NCBI GenBank assembly: GCA_030831265.1
Contig: JAURLM010000271.1
Span: forward strand, 1 to 11,998
Direction: 5' to 3'
Length of the DNA: 11,998 bases
Source of the DNA: Chloroflexota bacterium
GTDB taxonomy: Bacteria; Chloroflexota; Dehalococcoidia; Lucifugimonadales; Lucifugimonadaceae
Numbering within the stretch: the stretch's first letter is position 1; each line of letters starts with the position of its first letter. The position numbers were made by a program, and so were the translations under genes. The notes below the pieces were generated by a model that saw only the letters and a program-made list of their open reading frames with translations, did no database searches and was not told where the DNA came from. Shown in pieces: positions 1 through 8,319 of this stretch.

Positions 1-2528
1 ACAAACAGGTGATCGCGTGCGCGCGTGGCTGCGACGTACATCAGCCGCACGTTTTCCAGCTTGCTGCCTGTAGCGTCCTGCTCGTTGGCCTGCTCCATGC
101 CTTCCGAAGCCAGCCCTGTGTTTTTGTCACCCAGTTGCAAAGCGATCTGCTCAACGCCATCGTCAGCCATCCAGCGCTTCACCTTCACGCTGTCCATACC
201 GCGTGAACCGCCAGACGCGACCGGCAGGATTACGACCGGGAATTCCAGCCCCTTGGAGCCGTGAATGGTCATCACTCGAACAGCACCGGACACTTCCCCC
301 TGAGATATCCGCTCAGGCATCCGGGCATTATCGTCCGCCTGCTGCTTTAGCCATCGGGTGAAGTCCCGCAAAGTGACACCGTCACTGTCGCCAAGCGTGT
401 ATGCCAGTTCCGAAATAAGATCGAGCCGACGCATCCGCTCCGGTCCTCGTCGAGCCAACGCCGCCTTCTCCCTGAGCCGACGCTCCCGTATGAATCTTTC
501 TACCAGTTCGGATGTTTGCACCTCCCTGCTCAGCCGGTGATAACGCAGCAGCGAATCAAAAGCGGCGCCGACAGACGCCGGGCCGTTCGTCGGCAGTTGG
601 TCTGTATATGAAAATCCTCCGCCGGCGTGTTTCCAGTCGAGCAGGTCATTATCGGGACATGAGTACGCAGCGGAGCGCACGGCAGCGAGCACCGCAACCT
701 GGTTTGCCGGGTCATCGATTGCCGTGAGACATGAGTGGAGATCACGCACGTCCTGCGAGGAAAAGAGCATCGCCTGTCCCTCCAGGACATAAGGCACTTT
801 CTTTTCGACGAGTTCGTCTTCGAGCACTTCGATGCCCGTACGAGACTTGACCAGTATCGCCACGTCATCAAACTTCGAATCCCGCCACTCAACTTCGTCA
901 TTGGAGCCGCGTTCCCGCACCCTGAACGCACCGGCACCAGCTGCAGCGGCTATCGTAGCTATCCGCCCGAACTCAAGTTGTCGCGCACCGTCCGCATTCA
1001 CTTCAACTGGCCCACCAAACCACTGAACGGGCACGCCGCCAATTTCTGATTCAGCGCCGCCAAGTTTTTCCTCCCAGCGCAACTCGCTGTAATCAGCCTG
1101 GTCATCGACCTTCCCGTCCTGCATCCAGCGCGAAAAGACCACGTTCACCCATTGCAAGATTCCCGGCAAAGACCGGTGGTTCTCACTCAGGTGCAGCTTC
1201 GCACCGCTCTCACCAACCTGTACCGCAAAATCTTTTGCCGATACCGGATCAGCGCCGCGAAAGCGATAAATGGATTGTTTGGGGTCACCGACAAGAAACA
1301 GGTTCCCGTTTCTGAATTCTCCGTCGTTCGCCCCACCTGCCAGCAATTTCAAAAGTTCAATCTGAACCGGGTCGGTGTCCTGGAACTCGTCCACCAGAAC
1401 GAACCTGAACCGATCCTGCACATGGGCGCGTGCCGCATCGCTTGAACGCAACAGGTCACGCGCCAGCACCAGTTGATCGTGGAATGTAAGTTGCCCGGTT
1501 GCGCGTCGCTCTTGCGAGTATTTCGACGCAAAATCGATAGCGGTTGTGAACAGGATTCCCGCGGTGCTCTTCTTTAACACATCAAGGCATGAATCAACCG
1601 CCGCCTGGAGTTCATCGAGGAGGCTACAAAGGTGCTCAAGCGAGGCGTCACCACCGGGTGCGTCTTTCCACCTGGAGCTGGCTCCTTTTTGCCTGCCATT
1701 AGGCTTCAGTGATGGGACACCGGCAAGGTCAGCAGCGGAAACATCGGTAGCATCACCGGCCAATGCAAGCAGAGACTCTACTTCAGGTGCGAATATCTCC
1801 AGCACAAACCGGCACAACGTATCTGACTGGTCAGGAACACCTGCAACCATGCCAGTCACCTCTGAAAGTGCGTCCTGTAACAACTTCACAGGCAACCCGG
1901 GTGGTGGCGGTCCGTGGTATCGGAAAGCGTTCACGTCCAGCGAATCCAGGCGCTCATCCAGCAGGTTCGCCAACTCTTTTAATCGGTCCGCGGGAGCCGT
2001 GAGCCCAAGCCTGTTGGCAATACCCAGCGCCGCAATCAGATCATCATCAGACTCTATTCGCTCCCTGAACCACTCATCCCACTGTTCATCGAACTGTGCT
2101 GCGGACTCAATATCGTCAAGCGGTTCGATAACCGGCGGGAGTCCTATATCAAGTGGACGCTCTTTGAGCAGCGCAAGAGCAAATGCGTGGATGGTCTGGA
2201 TGGTTAGCGCATCCAGCTGATCGACCACTGCTCCCAGTGCTGTTCTTTTTGTCTCGTCCGGCTCTCTGGTCACCTGCGTTTCGAGAGCTGAGCGTAGTCT
2301 TGTGCGCATCTCGAACGCGGCTGCGCGGGTGAACGTAATAGCGGCAACCTGGTCCGGGCGTGCCGTTCCCGAAGCGAGCAACGCGGTCAGCCTGCGAACA
2401 AGGGCGTCTGTCTTGCCCGTTCCCGCCCCTGCTTCGATGTACAGGTTGTCGTCAAGCCGCTCCTGCACATGTCCGCGAGTTACATCATCTGAATCGTGAA
2501 TTGCGTGATTCGGCGTATGGGTGCTCAA
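1..2528 (-). CDS. addA: AddA-like UvrD-family helicase subunit (C-terminus cut by window edge)
   Basis: Probable helicase subunit of an AddAB-type double-strand-break repair enzyme. It would unwind DNA from a broken end using ATP and, with AddB, produce the 3' tail used by RecA. I translated 842 codons, open to the left edge. SF1A motifs appear in order: a D-R-Q-E motif at about 15-23, Walker A AGAGTGKT at 33-40, TFTRAAAFEMR at 65-75, TIHAF at 112-116, Walker B DEFQDTD at 380-386, GDPKQSIYRFRG at 414-425, ENHRS ending near 453, TIHGSKGLEF around Lys759, and YVAATRARD at 831-839. AddA proteins are usually about 1200 residues, so the missing part should hold the RecB-type nuclease, which I cannot confirm. 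The start is TTG at 2528: an in-frame TAA lies just upstream, GGAGG sits 6 nt before it, and a later GTG would remove the N-terminal motif. It overlaps the AddB-like gene by 4 nt. A plain UvrD/Rep or PcrA is unlikely given this partner. Confidence 0.88.
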   Translation of the reverse strand, partial: MSTHTPNHAIHDSDDVTRGHVQERLDDNLYIEAGAGTGKTDALVRRLTALLASGTARPDQVAAITFTRAAAFEMRTRLRSALETQVTREPDETKRTALGAVVDQLDALTIQTIHAFALALLKERPLDIGLPPVIEPLDDIESAAQFDEQWDEWFRERIESDDDLIAALGIANRLGLTAPADRLKELANLLDERLDSLDVNAFRYHGPPPPGLPVKLLQDALSEVTGMVAGVPDQSDTLCRFVLEIFAPEVESLLALAGDATDVSAADLAGVPSLKPNGRQKGASSRWKDAPGGDASLEHLCSLLDELQAAVDSCLDVLKKSTAGILFTTAIDFASKYSQERRATGQLTFHDQLVLARDLLRSSDAARAHVQDRFRFVLVDEFQDTDPVQIELLKLLAGGANDGEFRNGNLFLVGDPKQSIYRFRGADPVSAKDFAVQVGESGAKLHLSENHRSLPGILQWVNVVFSRWMQDGKVDDQADYSELRWEEKLGGAESEIGGVPVQWFGGPVEVNADGARQLEFGRIATIAAAAGAGAFRVRERGSNDEVEWRDSKFDDVAILVKSRTGIEVLEDELVEKKVPYVLEGQAMLFSSQDVRDLHSCLTAIDDPANQVAVLAAVRSAAYSCPDNDLLDWKHAGGGFSYTDQLPTNGPASVGAAFDSLLRYHRLSREVQTSELVERFIRERRLREKAALARRGPERMRRLDLISELAYTLGDSDGVTLRDFTRWLKQQADDNARMPERISQGEVSGAVRVMTIHGSKGLEFPVVILPVASGGSRGMDSVKVKRWMADDGVEQIALQLGDKNTGLASEGMEQANEQDATGSKLENVRLMYVAATRARDHLF

Positions 2529-5500
2529 TTACCGCCTCCATCTCGACCGTCAGCCAGGTCGAAATAAGTCTTCACTTTCGGATCGCCCTTGTGTGCAGCC
2601 AGCATGCGCCCACGGTTTACGGCTGCCGGGCAGACGGAATCGAAATCGCAATAACGGCAGTTCTCAAATGATCCATTCTTCGGCTTACCCGGATTTGGAG
2701 GAAATCTTCCCGACTGATGGGACTCGACGAGCGTCTTAAGCACCGTCTCAAGTCGTTCACTGGCATGTTCCGGGTCAAAATCCGTGACATCCGGAGCGAT
2801 GGTCTGCTTGCGGTCAAGCACATACCAGTAGCCAGCCACAACAGGTTTGCCGGTGCCCTTCAGTTGTTCTATCGCACTGGAATAGAGTGCCAGTTGCAGG
2901 CGCGTGCCACGGTCTACAGGGTCTTCCCGAAGCAACTTCGCAGACGGCGGCCTGCCTGTCTTGTAGTCGAGCACGTAGTAAGAGCCGTCATCACGCTTTT
3001 CTACACGGTCAATCACGCCGCCAAACTTCAGCACAGTACCGTCTTCCAGCTTCACTTCAAGCGGCGGCAAGCCACCTTCCCTGCCGAAAGCCAGTTCTGC
3101 TGCTTCTGGACGCCAGCCACCTGCCTCCAGTTCAGTCTCCACAGTCAACCAGCGGCGCAGTGACCTACGAATCTCACGCGTCTCAATCTCCCAGACTCGA
3201 CCACTGGCCTCTGGCTCTTTTACCTGCCACTCCGCTGTGACATCTGCCATAGCGGTATCCAATGTCTGAGCACCAGCCAGTGCACCATCCATCCGAAGTT
3301 TCAGGTACTTCTCAAGGACGGCGTGAACCAGCGTGCCTCGACGATCCGACGGCAGGTAATAGGTGTCACGCTCTTCAACAGGAGCCTCAACTCCAAGGAC
3401 ATAGCTGAAAAAATATCGCAACGGACAACCGGCAAATGATTCGACCCTGCTGGCGGAAAGCACCTGCCCGGTAATAGCGGGTGGCAACTCGCTGGATGTG
3501 GAGACTTCACCTGACCACTTCGTAAGATTGAAACCGAATCGCTCATGTTCGAGTTCCCGTGCTGCAGGGACGCTCGAATCACTATCCGACTCCAGGAAGT
3601 GCCTCGTTCTCTCTCGTTGCTGTTCAACGTGATGTGTCACGCTGGCAATGTCATATTCATGAACATCTGCGAAATCTGCGCCGTGGCCGTATTCAGCCAC
3701 ACTGACACCTTCAACATTCTGCGGGTTTCGCAGCAAGTCACCAGCCTGTACCGCAGATCCACCGGGACGCCTGCGTAACTGCTCGATAAGCCACTGGGAT
3801 GGACCAGCCTCGCCAGTGCCAACTGAGCCTGCACGGGGCCAGTAAAGAGTGGATTTAAGTCCGCTAATCAATGCGACCAGAAACTCTCTGCGACGAGTAG
3901 CCCGGCGTTGAGCGGACAGTGGCAGATTAATCCTGCAAACGGTGTTCAACTGCTCACGCACAGCATCAGGGAGCAACGGGTCAGGTGAATCCTGCGCCGG
4001 GAACATCCCATCCACCATGCCGGGCACATGCACTAGATCGAACTGGGTCGCAGCGGCATCTCGGACACCCGCCACGAACACACCCTGTCCCAGTTTTTGC
4101 GCCCCGGCCCGCGTCTCTGACAACTCCCGCTCTACGACAGCGGCCAATCGCTTCATGTACGGCTGCGATTCCGAAAGCGCGTCCAACGCGCCGATTCGAT
4201 CCAGTAACGTGTCCACGCGGTGCGCTGTCTCATCCGTACCGCCATCACCCGGAGCGTCCATGTATGTGTTGATGAGATGTTGCAGCCACTGAGCGCGTCC
4301 CTGCCATGTGTCCAACGGCTTTACAGCGACGTCGGAGGACAATCGTTCCACGAAGGCCAACAGCGACTTTGCAGATTCCGCTTCCAGCGTGAACGCCTCG
4401 GCTGTTCTCGCTGATGACTCGTCACCATCATCGTCTGATCCCAGCTTTCTGATCTGCTCGGCACGGAACTCCCTGGATCTCACTAGGCTCCGAAGCCGAA
4501 CGCGCCACGAGTCCAGGCTCTTCGTAACCCTCGCTGACCTGCTCAGGCGATCCCACTCGGTTCCCGTGACCGCCAGTCCAGTCTCCGGGTTCTTGACGGC
4601 ACAGGTAGCCAGCCAATCACCAACACTCTGCCGAGAAAGGTCGCTCGTCGCTATCGAAAGGACACCGGTTACAAAGCGACCGGCTCGTGTGGATACGAGC
4701 GGCAGTGGAAGAGGACCGGCAACGGGTATGTCAGCGTCTTTCAGGGCAGAGCGGACACGCGAGGCGTACTCGTTGTTGCCAAAATAGACTGCCATGCGGT
4801 TGAACGGAACGCCATCTGCTGCGTCCGCTGCGATGCGCTGCACAAGCCCCGCTACCTCTGAACGAACGTCTGCTGCACTGACAGCATCAGGCAGCGCAGG
4901 GCCATCGGCCGAAAAATCAGCATCCGACAACTCGATTCCGAACGTTGCGGCAAGAGATGCATCAATGCTCCTGTCACCCGTCCCAGCAACTACAAGCACC
5001 GCATCGGGTTGCTTACAGATCTCCTGCCATAACGGAAGGTATTGCGCTGCGGGTTCAGTGATTGCCAACACCACCAGCTTTCCCACGGCCATCTGTGCCC
5101 ATTGCTGACCAAGCACGCCAGCCCGTAGTGCGCCACACGCCCATTGGGCAACCTGTGTCCGGTCATAGAAACGGTGGCGAGCCTTCAGCTGCTGATAAAC
5201 ATCCCATGTCCTGCCGACAAATCTCGTGACTTCTGACACGTCGCCCAGCTTGTCAAACGAAATCTTGTTTCCGTCTCTCTGTTGAGCCTCAATGTCCCGC
5301 AGGCTTCGCTGCATGGCAGCAAGAAATGACGGTTGGGACACATTGAGTGAGTAGTCACCGCTGGCTCTAACGGATTCCACCGCGGAACGTACCAGTTCAG
5401 CGCCTTCGAGACGCGTCAGGCTGTTTCCACCGTGCTTGCAAACAGACGGTTCAGCAAGTAGGTCAGCGAGGTCTTCGATACGGGTGAATTCAACATTCAA

Positions 5501-5677
5501 CAGGCCGTGGTTTGCCATCCATCGGCGCAGGTAGAAACTTGAATGAAACCCGGGAGTTACAACCGTGACGCGCTCAAGTGGATTGCCACTTTTCGCAGCA
5601 GAAATCACATCATGCAGATGATCGGCAAGCGCGTCTCCAGGGGAAACGTATTCGCGCTTGGTACCGGAATGGGTCAC
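2525..5677 (-). CDS. addB: AddB-like PD-(D/E)XK nuclease subunit with Fe-S cysteines
   Basis: Probable second subunit of an AddAB-type helicase-nuclease, 1050 residues. The C-terminal RecB-family nuclease is well supported: His785 in GTLVHAVLE, Asp890 in GVIDRVE, Asp904-Tyr-Lys906 in LDYKTG, and Gln928 in LQLALY. Four cysteines match the AddB iron-sulfur staple: Cys751 in FAGCPLRYF, then Cys1007, Cys1010 and Cys1016 in a C-x2-C-x5-C cluster. A helicase-like core survives in part; VHVPGMVDGMFP near 549-560 resembles the helicase motif V region. The N-terminus has TPGFHSS at about 41-47 where a P-loop would sit, so this subunit should not hydrolyse ATP. The start is GTG at 5677 with only a weak GGGG upstream. 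The gene lies 21 nt after the tRNA-Arg and overlaps the AddA-like gene by 4 nt, the usual addB-addA order. The exact orthology (AddB or another RecB-like protein) is inferred. Confidence 0.85.
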   Translation of the reverse strand: MTHSGTKREYVSPGDALADHLHDVISAAKSGNPLERVTVVTPGFHSSFYLRRWMANHGLLNVEFTRIEDLADLLAEPSVCKHGGNSLTRLEGAELVRSAVESVRASGDYSLNVSQPSFLAAMQRSLRDIEAQQRDGNKISFDKLGDVSEVTRFVGRTWDVYQQLKARHRFYDRTQVAQWACGALRAGVLGQQWAQMAVGKLVVLAITEPAAQYLPLWQEICKQPDAVLVVAGTGDRSIDASLAATFGIELSDADFSADGPALPDAVSAADVRSEVAGLVQRIAADAADGVPFNRMAVYFGNNEYASRVRSALKDADIPVAGPLPLPLVSTRAGRFVTGVLSIATSDLSRQSVGDWLATCAVKNPETGLAVTGTEWDRLSRSARVTKSLDSWRVRLRSLVRSREFRAEQIRKLGSDDDGDESSARTAEAFTLEAESAKSLLAFVERLSSDVAVKPLDTWQGRAQWLQHLINTYMDAPGDGGTDETAHRVDTLLDRIGALDALSESQPYMKRLAAVVERELSETRAGAQKLGQGVFVAGVRDAAATQFDLVHVPGMVDGMFPAQDSPDPLLPDAVREQLNTVCRINLPLSAQRRATRRREFLVALISGLKSTLYWPRAGSVGTGEAGPSQWLIEQLRRRPGGSAVQAGDLLRNPQNVEGVSVAEYGHGADFADVHEYDIASVTHHVEQQRERTRHFLESDSDSSVPAARELEHERFGFNLTKWSGEVSTSSELPPAITGQVLSASRVESFAGCPLRYFFSYVLGVEAPVEERDTYYLPSDRRGTLVHAVLEKYLKLRMDGALAGAQTLDTAMADVTAEWQVKEPEASGRVWEIETREIRRSLRRWLTVETELEAGGWRPEAAELAFGREGGLPPLEVKLEDGTVLKFGGVIDRVEKRDDGSYYVLDYKTGRPPSAKLLREDPVDRGTRLQLALYSSAIEQLKGTGKPVVAGYWYVLDRKQTIAPDVTDFDPEHASERLETVLKTLVESHQSGRFPPNPGKPKNGSFENCRYCDFDSVCPAAVNRGRMLAAHKGDPKVKTYFDLADGRDGGGN
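2535..2539 (-). promoter_or_regulatory. Shine-Dalgarno for the addA-like gene
   Basis: A perfect GGAGG lies inside the last codons of the AddB-like gene, 6 nt before the TTG at 2528. It is the main reason for choosing the TTG start. Together with the 4-nt stop/start overlap it implies translational coupling of the two subunits. Confidence 0.7.
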
Positions 5678-5698
5678 TTGCTGGCCCCAAAAAATGAG

Positions 5699-5773
5699 TG
5701 GTACCCCCGGTGAGACTCGAACTCACGCCACCGGCTTCGGAGGCCGGTACTCTATCCACTGAGCTACAGGGGC
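5699..5773 (-). tRNA. tRNA-Arg (anticodon CCG)
   Basis: Complete cloverleaf read on the minus strand. The acceptor stem is GCCCCTG paired with CGGGGGT, including G-U pairs at 1-72 and 6-67. The D stem is GCTC/GAGT, the anticodon stem CCGGC/GCCGG with loop CTCCGAA, the variable loop 4 nt, and the T stem GTGAG/CTCAC with loop TTCGAGT. The anticodon CCG is at 5738-5740 and reads CGG. A20, C35 and A73 agree with known arginine identity elements. The discriminator A is at 5702 and a CCA end is encoded at 5699-5701. A run of six T lies just downstream, before the addB-like gene. It stands alone between the antiporter and the repair genes. Confidence 0.96.
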
Positions 5774-5783
5774 GCAAAACTAC

Positions 5784-5789
5784 ATTCTA
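5784..5789 (-). promoter_or_regulatory. Possible -10 element for the tRNA-Arg
   Basis: TAGAAT (5 of 6 matches to TATAAT) lies 10 nt before the first base of the mature tRNA, a fitting distance for a short 5' leader. I find no good -35 hexamer at 16-18 nt spacing, so this is a weak call. If real, it could also drive the downstream addB-addA pair. Confidence 0.3.
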
Positions 5790-5803
5790 GTTTACGGGAC
5801 GGA

Positions 5804-5820
5804 CATCCGGTGTGCGGATG
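5804..5820 (-). other. Small hairpin between antiporter and tRNA
   Basis: CATCCG and CGGATG form a perfect 6-bp stem with a 5-nt loop, 11 nt past the antiporter stop codon. There is no T-run after it on the minus strand, so it does not qualify as a standard intrinsic terminator. It may be a 3'-end stabilising or processing structure of the antiporter mRNA, or a chance palindrome. Confidence 0.3.
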
Positions 5821-5831
5821 GCAGGAACAGG

Positions 5832-7235
5832 TCAGTGAGTGTCGTCTGATGTCGTCGCTGCGGGCTCAACCGCAGGCATCGGATCGCCATGACCGGCAGC
5901 TTCGGGCGCAACGCCAGGGAGACGCTTCCGCAGCCCGCTCCCCCCACGAAACGCCGGAACAAGCAGGATCGGTGCAAGCACCGTCGTAACCACCGTCATC
6001 ACGATCGCCACGCCGAATTCATCACGGGCGATAACACCGCTGGTCAGACCGATACCGGCAACGATCAGGGCAACTTCACCGCGCGGCAGCATACCAACCG
6101 CAACCCGCCAGGCCCCTCGACCATTGAAACCTACAAGCATCGCCGGTCCACCTGCACCGAGCAGCTTGCTCACGATACCGAGGAGAGATAGCACCACGGC
6201 AAAGGCAATTGCCTGCAGAACACTTGAAGAAACACCATCGCCTCCGAAAGCAGAAAGATCAGCCTGCATACCAATCACACAGAAAAATATCGGTACAAGG
6301 AAGTTGTTGATCTGCCGCATCCCGGATTCGATCTCGTGTTTCAGTTCCGTATCAGACAGCGCCAGTCCGAGCGAGTATGAACCGATGATCATCGCGAGGC
6401 CGAAGCCTATCTCCGCGACACCGGCGGCAATGAACGCGAGTGCCAGCGTAAGCGCAACGTGTGCTCCGGCTCCGCCGAACCAGAGCACACCACGTGAGAT
6501 GTACTTGGAAACCATACTGCCAATGATGGTGAGGCCAAGCCAGAAACCGACAGCTTTCACAAAGATGAGGGCGACCGATGTCGCTGTCACATCTCCGCCC
6601 TGCACAATGCCAATCACCACGGCCAGGATGATGATGCCGAGCACGTCGTCGATGACTGCCGCAGCCAGCACCGTCACGCCTTCAGGAGAATCTAATCGCC
6701 TGATATCAGCAAGAACACGTGCCGTGATACCTACAGAAGTTGCCGTCATGATTGCGCCCATGAACAACGCAGGAGCAGCATCGTGAATGGAATCGAGTGA
6801 AGCGAATCCGAACAGGATTGTGGCAAAGAACCCCAGCACAAACGGCAGAAGCACACCACCGGTTGCAACAGCGGAAGCAGGACGCGCCCATTTCAAGAAT
6901 TGAGCGCGGTTGGTTTCCAGCCCCGCTTCGAACAGCAGGATGACTGCGGCGAGCTGGGCTACAAAGAAGATCTGGGGTTCAACTGGAAGTGTGGAGGGTA
7001 TGAGCCCGCCGTGGCCGTCAGATTCAAGTGGCACCTGGAAAAGTGGGCCAAAGAATCCAAAGTCGACTCCTCCCAGAGCGAACGGGCTGATGATTATGCC
7101 CGCGATCAGTTCGCCCAGGACTGCGGGGACTTTCAGGTAACGCTCAAAGACCTCGCCACCAAGCTTGGCGACGACGAGGATGATTGCAAGCTGCAACAGC
7201 AGCTCGGCGACTATCGCTAGCGGGCTATCGTGCAA
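5832..7235 (-). CDS. CPA2-family cation/proton antiporter
   Basis: Integral membrane exchanger, probably Na+ (or K+) for H+, 467 residues with about 12 hydrophobic segments between residues 5 and 430. Family landmarks are visible: VPAVLGELIAGIIISP near 36-51, LFEAGLETN at 101-109, the TATSVGITARVL crossover segment at 164-175, the ion-binding Asp196-Asp197 pair in AAVIDDVLG, PIFFCVIGMQADL at about 315-327, and PRGEVALI at 384-391 with Arg385 and Glu387. In characterised members such as NapA, a double aspartate goes with electrogenic exchange, which is inference here. The tail after residue 430 is short, hydrophilic and Pro/Ala-rich, with no RCK/TrkA-N domain, so KefB/KefC-type gating is unlikely. 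The start is TTG at 7235 with no clear Shine-Dalgarno; an in-frame TAA lies two codons upstream. It sits 114 nt after truB and could be read from that operon or from its own promoter. I found no convincing promoter in the gap. Confidence 0.9.
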   Translation of the reverse strand: MHDSPLAIVAELLLQLAIILVVAKLGGEVFERYLKVPAVLGELIAGIIISPFALGGVDFGFFGPLFQVPLESDGHGGLIPSTLPVEPQIFFVAQLAAVILLFEAGLETNRAQFLKWARPASAVATGGVLLPFVLGFFATILFGFASLDSIHDAAPALFMGAIMTATSVGITARVLADIRRLDSPEGVTVLAAAVIDDVLGIIILAVVIGIVQGGDVTATSVALIFVKAVGFWLGLTIIGSMVSKYISRGVLWFGGAGAHVALTLALAFIAAGVAEIGFGLAMIIGSYSLGLALSDTELKHEIESGMRQINNFLVPIFFCVIGMQADLSAFGGDGVSSSVLQAIAFAVVLSLLGIVSKLLGAGGPAMLVGFNGRGAWRVAVGMLPRGEVALIVAGIGLTSGVIARDEFGVAIVMTVVTTVLAPILLVPAFRGGSGLRKRLPGVAPEAAGHGDPMPAVEPAATTSDDTH

Positions 7236-7349
7236 TGGTTATCTTGGCTTTGTAATTCACAGATTACTTCTAACTTCGGTCATCGCAATTCAGTTAACCA
7301 ACTGTACATGTTTACCGGAGGAAATCATCTGGTCCAGGTGACATCGATG

Positions 7350-8288
7350 TTAACGAGCGGCCAGTACCTTTTCAGGTCTCCAACCCAGTTTTTCCGGCTC
7401 GAACACCAGTATCGCAATCAGGTTTGCATCACTGTCATAGGCTCTCAGTTGTTGACCCGGCTTTGCACCAACAGGCGTTCCAAACTGCCCAACAGATAGC
7501 GCCTGCCCGTGCTGAACAGTTTCGGTGCTAATGGGGTCCAGCGTCACTGAAGGCAGGTGCTGGAGAGTGAAGTCCATCGGCACAACCAGTTCTCGCCACT
7601 GACCTTCATTCGCAAATTCCTGGATTTCTTCCAGTGTGTGAGACTCTTCGATCTTGAACTTGCCTGCCCGCGTCCTGATAAGACCGGAAAGGTGCGCCCC
7701 ACAGCCAAGTGCTTCGCCGAATTCATGTGCAAGCACCCGCGCGTAGAAACCATGACTACATTCGACATCAAGCACGATTTCCGGAAGTTCGCAGCTTATG
7801 AGTGTTAGCTGTTGCACTTCAACGTTGCGAGCCTTACGTTCCACCTCAATGCCCTGCCGCGCCAGTTCGTACAGCCGCTTGCCACCCTGCTTTACTGCGC
7901 TAAACATCGGTGGCGTCTGTTCGTATTTGCCACGGAATTTTTCCAACGCAGCTTCAGCCAATTCGCGCGTCACGCCGGACCAGTCACGCTCACTGGTGAC
8001 ATCGCCTTCAGAGTCGTAGGTGTTGGTGGTCTTGCCAAGAGTTAGAGTAAGCCGATACTCCTTGGTACCAAGAAGAATCGTCTCGGCGAACCGGGTTGCA
8101 TTGCCAAGACAAATCGGCAGAACACCGGTAGCGATGGGGTCCAGCGTGCCACCATGCCCGATCTTCTTGATCTTCGTAACGCCCTTCAGCTTCCGAACAA
8201 CATCGGTAGATGTCCAGTCACCGGGTTTATTCACATTCAGGTAACCACCGCTGAACGCGTGGAAAGACGGGCCTTTCAACAGAACCAA
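7350..8288 (-). CDS. truB: tRNA pseudouridine(55) synthase TruB
   Basis: Isomerises U55 in the T loop of elongator tRNAs to pseudouridine; also known as a tRNA-folding chaperone. The chosen product is 312 residues, close to the usual size of about 300. Landmarks are YLNVNKPGDWTS near 16-27, the catalytic loop GHGGTLDP with Asp50, ATGVLPICLG after it, a KEYRLTLTLGKTTNTYDSEG segment, and SGLIRTRAGKFKIE; a PUA-like C-terminal region ends in GWRPEKVLA. The open frame continues upstream to 8396 through the end of rbfA, but that part is unlike TruB. I therefore start at TTG 8288, which has GGGAG 6 nt upstream and leaves a 31-nt gap to rbfA. Nearer in-frame codons lack a Shine-Dalgarno. It is the last recognisable gene of the nusA operon here, and no rpsO or ribF follows. 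Confidence 0.95.
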   Translation of the reverse strand: MVLLKGPSFHAFSGGYLNVNKPGDWTSTDVVRKLKGVTKIKKIGHGGTLDPIATGVLPICLGNATRFAETILLGTKEYRLTLTLGKTTNTYDSEGDVTSERDWSGVTRELAEAALEKFRGKYEQTPPMFSAVKQGGKRLYELARQGIEVERKARNVEVQQLTLISCELPEIVLDVECSHGFYARVLAHEFGEALGCGAHLSGLIRTRAGKFKIEESHTLEEIQEFANEGQWRELVVPMDFTLQHLPSVTLDPISTETVQHGQALSVGQFGTPVGAKPGQQLRAYDSDANLIAILVFEPEKLGWRPEKVLAAR

Positions 8289-8294
8289 AACGGG

Positions 8295-8299
8295 CTCCC
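8295..8299 (-). promoter_or_regulatory. Shine-Dalgarno deciding the truB start
   Basis: GGGAG stands 6 nt before the TTG at 8288. It separates this start from the longer open frame that runs back into rbfA, and from a second TTG two codons further on, which would be too distant. Confidence 0.55.
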
Positions 8300-8319
8300 G
8301 CCGGCGAATACCGGTCTTA

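Noticed and set aside
1546..2220. 224-codon plus-strand open frame
   Set aside because: Lies entirely antisense to the AddA-like helicase, whose frame carries conserved motifs. The product is Ser/Arg-rich low-complexity sequence typical of an antisense shadow.
5678..5698. T-run after the tRNA as an intrinsic terminator
   Set aside because: Six T follow the tRNA 3' end, but no GC-rich hairpin other than the tRNA itself precedes them, so read-through into addB is equally likely.
6124..6786. 220-codon plus-strand open frame
   Set aside because: Antisense to the antiporter; Ser/Thr/Pro/Ala-rich with no recognisable domain.
7236..7349. Promoter or terminator between truB and the antiporter
   Set aside because: A 5-bp stem (CAGTT/AACTG, 7291-7304) and the 10-bp palindrome ACATCGATGT (7341-7350) are present, but there is no T-run. 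The best -35/-10 pair (TTGCGA with TAATCT) matches too poorly to call.
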